From: Octadecabacter temperatus
GTDB lineage: Bacteria > Pseudomonadota > Alphaproteobacteria > Rhodobacterales > Rhodobacteraceae
DNA: 64,000 nucleotides
Direction: 5' to 3'
Assembly (NCBI RefSeq): GCF_001187845.1
Contig: NZ_CP012160.1
Location: 682,001 to 746,000 of the forward strand
The notes below the pieces were generated by a model. That model was not told the origin of the DNA. It was given only the letters and a program-made list of their open reading frames with translations, and did not search any database. Of the stretch, positions 55,649 through 64,000 are shown one piece after another; position 1 is the stretch's first letter; every line of letters starts with the position of its first letter. Made by a program: the position numbers and the translations under genes.

Positions 55649-57012
55649 ACTGCCTCGATCACCGCAAAGATCACGACCAAAATCGCGTAACACAAAATGC
55701 CATAACGAAGGTTCCATTTCCACGTCAGGTGCGTTGGGGGGATGTTCGTTGTGGCTGATATCAGCAATGTTGCCGTCGCGTTTGGTGATGCAAACATCGA
55801 AATCGCCCAGCCAGCGCTGAGGGCGAAAACGATATGCGTTGGGTCTGCCGGCAGGCTTGGGATTGTTTGCACGACTTGACCGATAAAGACGACAAGGATG
55901 ATCGGGCTGAGCGCGATTTGACCGCCCAGCGTGATAAGAACCGGAAGGCTTGCAAGGAACAACCATCCCGGTATGCCCGCGAGGTCCAGTTGCGCCGTTA
56001 GGGTGTCCATTGGTAAAACATCCGCCAAGGCGCGTCCGATGAAGCCCGACAAACCAAGCGCGATCGCTGAGCGGGCAAGCCCCGGCGCGTTGTCTTTCAA
56101 CGCGGGCCAGAACGTTGCAAGCTGCTGCGTCATGGCCGTTTCAGGTGGGCACTGTGCGATGAACCAGATAAGCGTGACAGTTGGCGCTACGAACATCAGA
56201 GCGAGCGCCGTGGAAAAGCCCCAAGTAATCTGCAGCAAAGCCGTCGCGGCGATAAGCGTGCCACAAACGACACCCAATCTTAGCAAAGCAGTGTTTGGGA
56301 ATGGGGGCGGGCTAAACTGAACAGACGTCCGCCCACGCCATTCGGCACGATCATAAAACAGGCCAACCGTGATCATTATCACCGAGGTCGCGATGCCGAG
56401 AACGATGATTTTGCCCAGATCGATTTCGGTAAACAGTGTTAACAAAACCGCCTGCGCGAGGGTCGTCGGTGCCCACAACAGTATCCACGCAAAGCCACGC
56501 AACAGAGCAGACAATTGGCGTCGTTCGAGGTCCGTATCTGTGGTCCCGTCCTCGCGTTTTGCTGCGTTCTGGATCAATGGGGACATTAGGCTAATTGCAC
56601 CGAAGTTGAGGAAAACCCCAAGCAGATGCCCACCTGCTGCGGTCGCGATAAAGCGCCCCGATGCAGGCTGGCGCAAAAGGTAACGGCCAACGGTCAACAC
56701 TGAATTGGACCGCTCGGCCGCGATTTTAAGGGCGGTCAAAAGGAGGATAAAGGCCGCAAAGAAAGCCGCGAGATCAACGGCTTCTGTGAAGACCTTAACG
56801 CCATTTTCTGCGTTCAGAAGAAGCATCGACAAAACCAATGCTGCAGCAAGCAGTAACCATTCCCGAATGGTGCTGGTTTTCAATCCGACGAGGCACAGCG
56901 TTGCAAACCCCAATCCCGCACCCCAGCCAAACAGCGGGCCACCCACTGTGCGCTCACCAAGGACGAGGACCGAAAGGACGATCAAAACTATGGCGAGTGC
57001 GCTGGTTCTCAT
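55645..57012 (-). CDS. Unknown polytopic membrane protein
   Basis: 455 residues, about eleven to twelve helices. The arrangement of two halves with FNFGAISLMSPLIQNAAKRED and a later FASPNATATLLISATTNIPP resembles ion-transporter-superfamily permeases (ArsB/CitMHS class), but no clear family motif was recognised. It lies between two cupin genes and may move the same class of substrate. It is divergent from the gene at 57048 by 35 bases. Confidence 0.7.
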   Translation of the reverse strand: MRTSALAIVLIVLSVLVLGERTVGGPLFGWGAGLGFATLCLVGLKTSTIREWLLLAAALVLSMLLLNAENGVKVFTEAVDLAAFFAAFILLLTALKIAAERSNSVLTVGRYLLRQPASGRFIATAAGGHLLGVFLNFGAISLMSPLIQNAAKREDGTTDTDLERRQLSALLRGFAWILLWAPTTLAQAVLLTLFTEIDLGKIIVLGIATSVIMITVGLFYDRAEWRGRTSVQFSPPPFPNTALLRLGVVCGTLIAATALLQITWGFSTALALMFVAPTVTLIWFIAQCPPETAMTQQLATFWPALKDNAPGLARSAIALGLSGFIGRALADVLPMDTLTAQLDLAGIPGWLFLASLPVLITLGGQIALSPIILVVFIGQVVQTIPSLPADPTHIVFALSAGWAISMFASPNATATLLISATTNIPPTHLTWKWNLRYGILCYAILVVIFAVIEAV

Positions 57013-57047
57013 GCTAGGTTTCCTGTCAACGAGAGCGAGGCAATAGC

Positions 57048-57617
57048 ATGTTCATGAGCGTGGTTAACAGAGATTTCAGGCAGGCTGTGGAGCCAGTAGC
57101 GACGGCCCGTTGGACCAAAAACGTGGACACCGGTTGCGACGCTCCGTTGGGGCACGGCGATCTCGGGAATGGTGAGGCGGATTTGTGCTTCCTTGTTACA
57201 CGTAATGCCTTGTCGGGCACTGGTGTGCTGGGCTGCGATCCGGTGGTTTTGCCACTGGATGGCTGGGCGCTGCGTCTTGATGAAGTGGCTTTTACGGTTG
57301 GGGCAGTGGCACATCGTCATACCCATTCTGGCAGCGGTTGGCGGCATCTGGTGGCGGGCACGCTGCGCATTGAGGCTGAGCATGACACCACGGTTATGAG
57401 CACAGGCGACAGCTGGTTTGAGCCGGCCCAAAGTCCCGTGCGCGCGGTTGCGTTGCAGGAAAGGGGGGACACGCGGTTTGTGCGGTGTATGGTCATTCCA
57501 CTGGCCGATGTTGGGCAGTCGACGTTCAAGTTGCAGTCGCCAAAGGATGCTGATTTGCCGAGACTTCAGATTACACACCGGCATTTCGATCATGTTGTTC
57601 AGGTCGATGCTTTGTAG
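57048..57617 (+). CDS. Cupin-fold protein
   Basis: 189 residues. VAHRHTHSGSGWRHLVAGTLRIEAEH followed by MSTGDSWFEPAQSPVRAVAL fits a single cupin, with His ligands in HRHTH. The first 80 residues are of unknown fold. An upstream ATG at 57048 and another at 57054 are close; either is possible. It overlaps the convergent hbpS-like gene by 19 bases. Function unknown. Confidence 0.72.
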   Translation: MFMSVVNRDFRQAVEPVATARWTKNVDTGCDAPLGHGDLGNGEADLCFLVTRNALSGTGVLGCDPVVLPLDGWALRLDEVAFTVGAVAHRHTHSGSGWRHLVAGTLRIEAEHDTTVMSTGDSWFEPAQSPVRAVALQERGDTRFVRCMVIPLADVGQSTFKLQSPKDADLPRLQITHRHFDHVVQVDAL

Positions 57618-58096
57618 TGATCTGAAAGGGACGACGTCCGCCATTCAGGATTCGGTTCAGCCGGTTCAGGGGCAAACCCCGTGGATTTGATCGCCTCAAT
57701 CGCGCAGTATTCGTCTTTGTCTGAGGTGTCGCCGGAAATGCCGACCGCACCAAGCGTCACGCCTTTGGCATCCTCAACCAACACACCACCGGGGACGGGG
57801 ATGAACTGCCCACCTGACGCCGCAGCGATAGCGTTTTGGAAGGCGGGCCGTTCGGACAGGCGGTCCCTGATCAGTCGCGAAGAAATACCCATGCCGAGTG
57901 CGCCGTAGGCTTTGCCAAACGCAATCTCAAAACGGACCAATCCAGAGCCATCCTCAGATTGCATCGCGACCAGTTTGCCGCCTGCGTCGAGAACGACAAC
58001 GGTAAGCGGCAACAAGGATGCCTTGCGTCCCAAGACCAGCGCCTCGGTTACAATGGCGTTGGCGCGATCGAGTGACAGAGACGTATGAAGGCGCAT
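57599..58096 (-). CDS. GlcG/HbpS family protein
   Basis: 165 residues. VVVLDAGGKLVAMQSEDG and FIPVPGGVLVEDAKGVTLGAVGISGDTSDKDEYCA are the family pattern. Members bind heme or small acids, and many are encoded with glycolate, malonate or propanediol genes. It is 9 bases after the dctM stop and ends the TRAP operon. Exact role unknown. Confidence 0.85.
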   Translation of the reverse strand: MRLHTSLSLDRANAIVTEALVLGRKASLLPLTVVVLDAGGKLVAMQSEDGSGLVRFEIAFGKAYGALGMGISSRLIRDRLSERPAFQNAIAAASGGQFIPVPGGVLVEDAKGVTLGAVGISGDTSDKDEYCAIEAIKSTGFAPEPAEPNPEWRTSSLSDHYKAST

Positions 58097-58105
58097 GGTG
58101 TTTCC

Positions 58106-59470
58106 TTAGCTGGCGGCTGACGAGGCGGCCCACAGGCCATCCCACCATGCGGCGAAATCAAAGTTTGGCAACCACGTGACGATCTCTGGGAACATCAACA
58201 GGGCCGCGATGGTGATTACGTCCGCAATAAAGAACAATGCGACGCCGCGAAAGATCGTGCCGAGCGGTATGTCCGGTCGCACACCATTAACCACAAAACA
58301 ATTGAGGCCAATCGGCGGTGTGATCAAACATATCTCAGCCATTTTGACGGCGATGATGCCGAACCAGATCGGGTCAAACCCAAGGGCAATGACCGCTGGA
58401 TAGACGACAGGTAATGTCAGCAGAAGCATCCCGATGGCGTCCATGAACATGCCCAAGACCGCATAGGCCAAAAGGATGCAAATCATGATCGTCATTGGCG
58501 AATAGGGCAATTGCACGACCCATTCGGTGAAAGCACCTGGAATGCCCGAAAACCCAAGGAAACGTACGAAGATCAAAACGCCCCAGATCAGGGAAAAGAT
58601 CATCACTGTCAGCTTGGCGGATTCCATCAGCGAGTCTTTGATCGACTTAAGGGGCGTGCCGCGCATGATCGCGAGGACGAAGACGATGAACGCGCCAAGT
58701 GCGCCTGCTTCGGTCGGGGTCGCCCAGCCGCCGTAGATGGCTGTCATGATGATGACGACGACCAGTGCAATCGGTGAAATGCCGGGCAGGGTGCGCATGC
58801 GTTCGCCCCACGTGAACCCCTTCACAGAAGGTGCTGAGCCCGGTTTCATCGTTGCCCAGACGACAATAATGCCCGCGTAAACGATGGCCGAGAAAATGCC
58901 GGGAAGGAAGCCAGCCAGCAGTAGCTTGCCCACGGACTGTTCCACAATAATCGCGTAGATCACGAGGATCGCGGACGGTGGGATCAACGTCGCCAAGGTC
59001 CCCGCCGAGGCCACAACCCCTGCGGCCATGCGTCTGTCGTACCCGTATTTGAGCATCTCTGGAATCGCCACGCGGCTAAAGACCGCTGCTGTCGCGGTGG
59101 ACGCACCAGACACGGCGGCAAAGCCTGCTGTTGCGAATACGGTTGCGACAGCCAAACCACCCGGCATCCAGCCAAGCCATTTGCGCGCTGCGTCAAACAG
59201 TTGTTGGGTCATGCCTGCGTGAAACGCCAAGAACCCAATGAAGATAAACATCGGCAGAACCGACAGGGCGTAAGTAGACGATTTTGAGTGGGGGATCGTG
59301 CCAATGATACCCGCAGCAGGACCCCATCCGCGCAATTCAATCAAACCGAGCAAACCGACAATCGCGGCGGCAAAAACCACACGCACGCCGAGCAAGATCA
59401 ACACCAAAAGAAGACAAAGCGTGATGATCCCAACCATGAAAGGGTCGGACATTCCGATACCAATAATCAT
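58106..59470 (-). CDS. dctM: TRAP transporter large permease (DctM type)
   Basis: 454 residues, about twelve helices. Signatures: ATAAVFSRVAIPEMLKYGYDRRMAAGVVASAGTLATLIPPSAI, and GMFMDAIGMLLLTLPVVYPAV. It imports the acid delivered by the binding protein with Na+. The start ATG overlaps the dctQ stop by one base (TAATG). Confidence 0.92.
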   Translation of the reverse strand: MIIGIGMSDPFMVGIITLCLLLVLILLGVRVVFAAAIVGLLGLIELRGWGPAAGIIGTIPHSKSSTYALSVLPMFIFIGFLAFHAGMTQQLFDAARKWLGWMPGGLAVATVFATAGFAAVSGASTATAAVFSRVAIPEMLKYGYDRRMAAGVVASAGTLATLIPPSAILVIYAIIVEQSVGKLLLAGFLPGIFSAIVYAGIIVVWATMKPGSAPSVKGFTWGERMRTLPGISPIALVVVIIMTAIYGGWATPTEAGALGAFIVFVLAIMRGTPLKSIKDSLMESAKLTVMIFSLIWGVLIFVRFLGFSGIPGAFTEWVVQLPYSPMTIMICILLAYAVLGMFMDAIGMLLLTLPVVYPAVIALGFDPIWFGIIAVKMAEICLITPPIGLNCFVVNGVRPDIPLGTIFRGVALFFIADVITIAALLMFPEIVTWLPNFDFAAWWDGLWAASSAAS

Positions 59471-60102
59471 TAGGATGCTCCCGGATCAGTAAGGTCTGCG
59501 TCGTCACCCATAACTTCGTGGATTTCGTCTTTTGCCTGCTCAGCGACGTCTTTTGCAATGACGACGCCGATTGGGTCCGCAGTAGGGTTGATAACAAGAC
59601 GCAAGGCTCCGACGCATTGTAACGCCAAGCGGCACCACCAGATGGAAAACGCAATCGGAACCAAGAGCTTGGACGGCCAAGTTACGTATTCGGCGTCAAT
59701 CGTTGTGTCGCCAAGCGTGTAAGCGCGCAGGAAATGGCCGTAGCTGTAATAGATCAGCACGCCGATAATAAACATCGCCACCGCTGCGCCAAATGCCTCA
59801 AGCGCCCACAGCGCGCGGCCGGACAGTTTTCCGACCAAAAGCTCCATCCGGATATGGCTACCAAGACGTTGGGTGTAGGCCGCGCCAAGGAAGGCCATGC
59901 TCGCCATCGAAAGTTCGACCAGATCAATGTAGCCTGTGATGGGCGTGTTAAAGACCGTCCGCATGACAATCTGTAAGACCCCTAGAAACATCAGAGCCAT
60001 AATCGCGAAGGCAGCCAGCAAGTTGGCAAGATCCTCGATTGGCATCAATACCTTGTTCAAGCGTGCAAGGATTGAACGTTGCACCTCAGTTTCCGAAGAC
60101 AT
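59470..60102 (-). CDS. dctQ: TRAP transporter small permease (DctQ type)
   Basis: 210 residues, four helices, with an unusually long acidic C-terminal tail (VAEQAKDEIHEVMGDDADLTD). The DctQ pattern RLGSHIRMELLVGKLS is at about 80-95. It sits between dctP (93-base gap) and dctM. Confidence 0.9.
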   Translation of the reverse strand: MSSETEVQRSILARLNKVLMPIEDLANLLAAFAIMALMFLGVLQIVMRTVFNTPITGYIDLVELSMASMAFLGAAYTQRLGSHIRMELLVGKLSGRALWALEAFGAAVAMFIIGVLIYYSYGHFLRAYTLGDTTIDAEYVTWPSKLLVPIAFSIWWCRLALQCVGALRLVINPTADPIGVVIAKDVAEQAKDEIHEVMGDDADLTDPGAS

Positions 60103-60195
60103 GTGGCGTCCTTTGTTTTAGGGGCAGAAATTTGGGGAGTTAACTGTGCGTTCGGGCGCACAGAATGCGCCCGAACACTAAGCCGTCAGAGAACC

Positions 60196-61224
60196 TTACT
60201 GGTTCTGTGCTTCTTCTGCATATTCCCAGATCGCGTCAAACACGCCTTGCGCGTCAAACGCGTCTGCGTTTGCAGCAATCCATGCATCCCACACCGGCTG
60301 ACCAGCCACTTCGCGGAATTCAGAGATCTGCTCGTCTGAATAGACGATTTCCTGCATGGTTTCGCGGAACACTGGCAGGTTTGTTTCGTCTGCCGCAGCG
60401 TAGGCTGCTTGCTCCACGTCCATGCCCATGCCGCGCAGTTCCATCAGAAGCGTCTGATATTGCTCTGGAAGTGCGTCGTAAGCTGTTTTGTTCAGGACCC
60501 AACCGCACTCAGATGTGCCTGGTGCCATGTTGGATGTGAACCAATCAGCTTCTTCTGCGATACCAAAGCTAACGTGTGCATAAGTGTATGGGAATGCTGC
60601 CGCATCAACCGCGCCACGTTGAAATGCAGTGGACGTTTCGCCGGCTGGCAAAGTCTGCTTGGTTGCACCAAGGGCTTCCATCGCATCGCCAAGACCACCG
60701 CCCGCACGTACGCGCAGACCTTCCCAACCGGAAAGTTCAGTTGGTGCGTCGCCTTTGCCGAGAACCTCGTACTGTGGCAGCAAGCCGGACATGTAAGGAA
60801 TTGCATTCCATGCAGCCATATCCGCGACGATCGCAGGGTGTTCGAACATGCGCGAACGCACGTATTGGTCAACGGCCGGATCGCCCAGCGGCAGGAACGG
60901 CAGCGAGAACACCATCCACGCTGGGTTTTTACCCGGGTGGTAGAAGTTACAGATCGCAGCACCTTCAAAGGCATTCAGCTGAATGCCGTCGAGGTTTTCG
61001 CGGCTGCCAGACAGCTGCCCTCCGTAGAAGATTTCGATGTTGAAGTTGCCGCCGGTCTGTTCGCTGACTTGTTCAGCAACCGCTTCCATCCCAGCAGACA
61101 AGGCACGCGGGTTGCCCCACATAGACAGGCTCCAGTTTACTTCAGGGCCTTCAACGGTCTGCGCTGCTGCCGATGTGGACGCAAGGAGCAGTCCGACAAA
61201 GGACATCTTTTTCATTAGTTTCAT
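60196..61224 (-). CDS. dctP: TRAP transporter solute-binding protein (DctP type)
   Basis: 342 residues with signal peptide ending STSAAAQ. DctP pattern: SMWGNPRALSAG, IEIFYGGQLSGSRENLDGIQ, and GWEGLRVRAGG. The conserved Arg of the last motif would hold the ligand carboxylate. GGGAGGA ribosome site supports ATG at 61224. It is encoded downstream of malonyl-CoA decarboxylase, as in the Sinorhizobium matPQMAB malonate system, so malonate is the likely ligand (inference). Confidence 0.9.
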   Translation of the reverse strand: MKLMKKMSFVGLLLASTSAAAQTVEGPEVNWSLSMWGNPRALSAGMEAVAEQVSEQTGGNFNIEIFYGGQLSGSRENLDGIQLNAFEGAAICNFYHPGKNPAWMVFSLPFLPLGDPAVDQYVRSRMFEHPAIVADMAAWNAIPYMSGLLPQYEVLGKGDAPTELSGWEGLRVRAGGGLGDAMEALGATKQTLPAGETSTAFQRGAVDAAAFPYTYAHVSFGIAEEADWFTSNMAPGTSECGWVLNKTAYDALPEQYQTLLMELRGMGMDVEQAAYAAADETNLPVFRETMQEIVYSDEQISEFREVAGQPVWDAWIAANADAFDAQGVFDAIWEYAEEAQNQ

Positions 61225-61357
61225 GTCATCCTCCCAGATGGTTTTGGCATTTTGCCGTATCTTATCGTTATTTGCGTTTCCTATTGAGACGCGGGTCGCG
61301 TGACTTTGCAAGACTGTTCATGTTCGCGAGCTTTGTAAAATGTAATTTGAAGTGTCG

Positions 61358-62656
61358 TTATGAAGCCAAAGCCTCGGGTTTTGTTTTGAAGGGCGCTTTG
61401 ACCAACGCCTTGATTGATTTGGATGTTGCGACCTTCGCGTTGAGCACAAAGTCCTCATGATTTTTCTCTACAACGGACAAATCATATAGGTAGTTCACCA
61501 TCGCGCCGCCCGATTGGTAACGCCCATTGTCAGAGCTGTCGGCATTCGCGTGAACCGCATGAACTTCGGCACCATTGCCAAGGTGGAACCGTGCAACCGG
61601 ATCGACGGGTGTTCCATTGCCGCGCTTTGCTTCAACCAGATATCGCGCCGCCATCGCCCGAACGTCCTCGGGAGGGGCTTCACCTGCCAGCACGGCGGCA
61701 GCGACATGGCCAATGACCGGATCGCTCGTTTGATCGAGCAACCAAGTGTTCATCCGTGGGATCGGGGACAGCGTTACGAAGTCGTTCAGCTGCGGGAACT
61801 CCAGTGCCAGTTCTTTGGCGACTTGTTTGATCAACAGATTGCCAAAGCTGATCCCCTTAAGCCCTGACTGGCAATTAGAGATCGAATAAAACACAGCAGC
61901 ACGCGCGTCCGCCGCCAGCAAAGGTGCGCGGTCCTCAGACAAAAGCGCATCAACAGAACCAGGGATCGTCGCGGTCAGGGCGACCTCTACGAAGATAAGC
62001 GGTTCGTCCGGCATCGCAGGGTGAAAGAACGCAAAACAGCGGCGATCCGGTGGGCTAAGGCGGCGACGCAGGTCGTCCAGATCGTCAATTTCATGGACCG
62101 CTTCATAAGCAACAATTTTATCAAGAAGCGAAGCCGGAGCATCCCAGTCGATCTGTTTGAGAACAAGAAAGCCGCGGTTAAACCAGCTGCGCAGTAAAAG
62201 CGTAAAGTCGAGATCACTGCGGGCAAGTTCTGGCGCATCTTTCATCAAGCGAAGCAAATCAACGCGCATGTTCACCAGATCCGAGGTGGCCCCGGATGGT
62301 TGATTGAGGCGACGCAGCAATTGACGACGCTTCGGCGCGGACTCGTTTGCGACGCTAGCATAGGCTTCGGCGCTCGGGTTGTCGGCGTATTCCGTTGCCA
62401 ATTCGGCTAGTTTGCTTGCGTCGATATCCAATTCTTCGTTCATGAATTGAAAGAACGCCAGCTTGTCTTCGTCGCTTGAGGCGCGGTAGCGATCAAGAAT
62501 GACCTCGGCCAGCTTTTGACCTGACACTTCGCCCTCTTCGGACAGCAACGCATAACAAAGCTGCGCTGTATCACGCGGGTCGTTGTCCTTGTATTTCACG
62601 CGGCTGCGATCAAACAACGTGGACAACATATCTGGAAGAAAGCGATTTCGTTGCAT
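61358..62656 (-). CDS. matA: Malonyl-CoA decarboxylase
   Basis: 432 residues. It converts malonyl-CoA to acetyl-CoA. An N-terminal helical domain is followed by the catalytic acetyltransferase-like domain. Conserved stretches are AFFHPAMPDEPLIFVEVALT, SISNCQSGLKGISFGN, LSPIPRMNTWL with the catalytic Ser, and FHLGNGA with the catalytic His. ATG at 62656 gives the usual start; the frame extends to 62734 into yciI. It lies 8 bases after yciI and 133 before dctP. A malonyl-CoA synthetase (matB) is not in the window. Confidence 0.92.
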   Translation of the reverse strand: MQRNRFLPDMLSTLFDRSRVKYKDNDPRDTAQLCYALLSEEGEVSGQKLAEVILDRYRASSDEDKLAFFQFMNEELDIDASKLAELATEYADNPSAEAYASVANESAPKRRQLLRRLNQPSGATSDLVNMRVDLLRLMKDAPELARSDLDFTLLLRSWFNRGFLVLKQIDWDAPASLLDKIVAYEAVHEIDDLDDLRRRLSPPDRRCFAFFHPAMPDEPLIFVEVALTATIPGSVDALLSEDRAPLLAADARAAVFYSISNCQSGLKGISFGNLLIKQVAKELALEFPQLNDFVTLSPIPRMNTWLLDQTSDPVIGHVAAAVLAGEAPPEDVRAMAARYLVEAKRGNGTPVDPVARFHLGNGAEVHAVHANADSSDNGRYQSGGAMVNYLYDLSVVEKNHEDFVLNAKVATSKSIKALVKAPFKTKPEALAS

Positions 62657-62664
62657 GGGTGTTC

Positions 62665-63051
62665 TCAGCTCAATGCTACGCTTTGGGATGACAGCGAAAC
62701 GGAAAATGTCAGGCTGCCTTCGTTCACCAGCCATTTGCGGATTTCATAGGCACGTGCGCCGACCTTATGCATTGGATCATTGTCAGCAATGCTTCGGGCA
62801 GCATCCAGATCAGCCGCGCGGTAAATGATCATACCCTCAGCTTCCATCAGATCGCCGGTCTCGTCCGAAACGGGGCCAGCCATAACCAAAGCGCCAGCAT
62901 CTTCCATCTTCTTTTGGTAGGCGAGGTGGTCGGGCAGGGTGGCCTTCACCAAACCCATGTCGCTAGTGGGTCGCGTGCGCACGACAAACAACTCCATCGC
63001 AAGCGATCCGCGTTCCTTCGCTTCACTCTTATATTCTTCCCATTTTGGCAT
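62665..63051 (-). CDS. YciI family protein
   Basis: 128 residues. YciI-like domain (about 20-110): TLPDHLAYQKKMEDAGALVMAGPVSDETGDL, then DLDAARSIADNDPMHKVGA. This fold carries a His/Asp pair and includes dehalogenase-like and ring-cleavage accessory enzymes. It opens an operon with malonyl-CoA decarboxylase. Upstream frame to 63129 covers the operator and is rejected. Reaction unknown. Confidence 0.82.
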   Translation of the reverse strand: MPKWEEYKSEAKERGSLAMELFVVRTRPTSDMGLVKATLPDHLAYQKKMEDAGALVMAGPVSDETGDLMEAEGMIIYRAADLDAARSIADNDPMHKVGARAYEIRKWLVNEGSLTFSVSLSSQSVALS

Positions 63052-63106
63052 AGACTCAGGCTCCTCTGTTGCGCCGACCCTAACGCGAGTCTGGCGCACT
63101 GCAAAT

Positions 63107-63126
63107 AAAAAATCGATTTTATTGGA
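63107..63126 (-). promoter_or_regulatory. Putative operator, site 2 (yciI/rutE divergent promoter)
   Basis: Minus-strand TCCAATAAAATCGATTTTTT, identical to 52110-52129. It lies 55 bases before yciI and 51 before the rutE-like gene on the other side, so it could control both. Confidence 0.65.
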
Positions 63127-63177
63127 CAAGAGGCAAAAATCACGACACTTTTGTGAAAAGCGAATCTGGGAGAATTC

Positions 63178-63837
63178 ATGGAAGACGGCATATCACTTGA
63201 AAGCATGCGGGCCGCGGCACAGGACGACGTTCGTGCATTGCGCAGTGAAATCACAACATTGACGGATGCACAGATCGGGTTGATCTTGACCAAGGCACGT
63301 TCGCACTATGCGTGGACGGATAAGCCAGTGTCAGATGATTTACTGCACAAGATCTTCGACATCATGAAGATGGGCCCTACAAGCATGAACACCTGCCCAA
63401 GCAGGATCATCTTCGTGCGCTCGCAAGCAGGCAAGGAACGGTTGGCCAAATCGTTGAAACCCGCAAACGTGCCGAAAGTCATGAACGCACAGGTCACCGC
63501 GATTATCGCCTATGACGTGAATTTCTGGGAGGAACTGCCAAAACTGTTTCCCCATGAGGACCGCCGCCCGCATTTCAAAGATAAGCCCGCACACAGCGAA
63601 GACACTGCCTACCGCAATTCAACCCTGCAAGGCGCGTACTTCATGATCGCTGCGCGTGCGCTGGGCCTTGATATCGGGGCTATCTCTGGTTTCGACAATG
63701 CGGTTGTTGATGAAGAATTCTTTGCCGGAACGAGCGTTAAATCGAACTTCTTGTGCAACCTTGGCTATGCGGACGAAGCCGCATTGTTCCAGCGGTTGCC
63801 ACGGTTCGATTTCGACGACGTTTGCGAAATAGTTTGA
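63178..63837 (+). CDS. rutE: Malonic semialdehyde reductase RutE-like nitroreductase
   Basis: 219 residues. Nitroreductase fold with RutE hallmarks: HYAWTDKPVSDDLL, MKMGPTSMNTCPSRIIFV, ETLPKLFP-like (EELPKLFPHEDRRP), YRNSTLQGAYFMIAARALGLD, and SNFLCNLGY. RutE reduces malonic semialdehyde to 3-hydroxypropionate. GGGAG ribosome site before ATG 63178. No other rut genes are present, so here it probably serves malonate-linked metabolism rather than pyrimidine breakdown (inference). Confidence 0.87.
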   Translation: MEDGISLESMRAAAQDDVRALRSEITTLTDAQIGLILTKARSHYAWTDKPVSDDLLHKIFDIMKMGPTSMNTCPSRIIFVRSQAGKERLAKSLKPANVPKVMNAQVTAIIAYDVNFWEELPKLFPHEDRRPHFKDKPAHSEDTAYRNSTLQGAYFMIAARALGLDIGAISGFDNAVVDEEFFAGTSVKSNFLCNLGYADEAALFQRLPRFDFDDVCEIV

Positions 63838-63855
63838 TCAAAGGGGCTAATTGAT

Positions 63856-64000
63856 ATGGCGATTAAAATGAAAACCACCGTCACAACAACGGTCAAAGCG
63901 GAGTGCATGTCGCATTCACTGACCAAGGTGACGACGCGCGATGTGTCTATGTTGATAGATGAACCAAAGGAGCGTCACGGTACCAATCTGGGCCCGTCGC
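63856..64000 (+). CDS. OsmC family protein (5' part only)
   Basis: The first 48 residues are visible before the window ends. The pattern MAIKMKTTVT...AECMSHSLTKV, then MLIDEPKERHGTNLGPS matches OsmC-like thiol peroxidase/hydroperoxide-reductase proteins. It follows rutE by 18 bases and is probably cotranscribed. Confidence 0.7.
   Translation, partial: MAIKMKTTVTTTVKAECMSHSLTKVTTRDVSMLIDEPKERHGTNLGPS

Noticed and set aside
1..64000. Prophage, insertion sequence, CRISPR or tRNA genes
   Set aside because: No transposase, integrase, phage structural gene, regularly spaced repeat array or tRNA-like cloverleaf was recognised in the window.

Overview
This is a chromosomal window from an alphaproteobacterium, most likely a marine member of the Rhodobacteraceae (Roseobacter group). 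The grounds are the aerobic cytochrome oxidase cluster order (coxB-ctaB-coxF-ctaG-coxC, with surf1 and thrC following), a Tad/Flp pilus locus of the Rhodobacterales type, two TRAP uptake systems, the MTA phosphorylase/apt pair, and intergenic repeats ending in GATATTT followed by an A-rich tail. The assignment rests on gene content and order, not on a marker-gene search. I saw no tRNA, rRNA, CRISPR array, prophage or insertion sequence.

Region 1 (1-14780) is a Tad (Flp) pilus locus. Nearly all of it reads on the minus strand: three Flp pilins (two with identical protein), cpaB, the secretin cpaC, an OmpA-type lipoprotein, cpaE/tadZ, the ATPase cpaF/tadA, tadB, tadC, two TPR lipoproteins and the prepilin peptidase cpaA/tadV. 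A GT-C-like membrane protein and a winged-helix AAA+ ATPase lie beyond the peptidase, and a lytic transglycosylase diverges from the pilins. The minor pilin genes tadE/F/G are not in the window.

Region 2 (14782-19570) is the most unusual part. The transglycosylase gene is followed after one base by a HAD-UbiA fusion resembling the decaprenyl-phosphate phosphoribosyltransferase of mycobacteria. Next comes a tightly overlapping minus-strand operon encoding a flippase-like membrane protein, a DprE1-like FAD oxidoreductase and a DprE2-like SDR. Together these could make and flip a polyprenyl-phosphate pentofuranose (arabinose), which the GT-C-like protein at 846-2462 could transfer. I propose that this system glycosylates the Tad pilus or its surface partner.

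Region 3 (19785-46600) is mostly housekeeping: a 3-oxoacid CoA-transferase pair, topA, dprA, tldD, the aa3 oxidase cluster with a perfect FNR box upstream, thrC, an M16 peptidase, a D2HGDH/GlcD-type dehydrogenase, lysC, ptsP, a SulP transporter, and mtnP and apt for MTA salvage. Region 4 (46604-51892) holds a NUDIX hydrolase, modABC and panBC.

Region 5 (52184-64000) is catabolic: a TAXI-TRAP transporter with a cupin, an unknown permease, a second cupin, and then a malonate-type cluster (yciI, malonyl-CoA decarboxylase, TRAP dctP-dctQ-dctM, glcG/hbpS) diverging from a RutE-like malonic semialdehyde reductase and an OsmC-like gene. One exact 20-base palindrome-containing motif lies upstream of both the TAXI-TRAP operon and the yciI/rutE divergent pair, at nearly the same distance and in the same orientation. 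This suggests a shared regulator.
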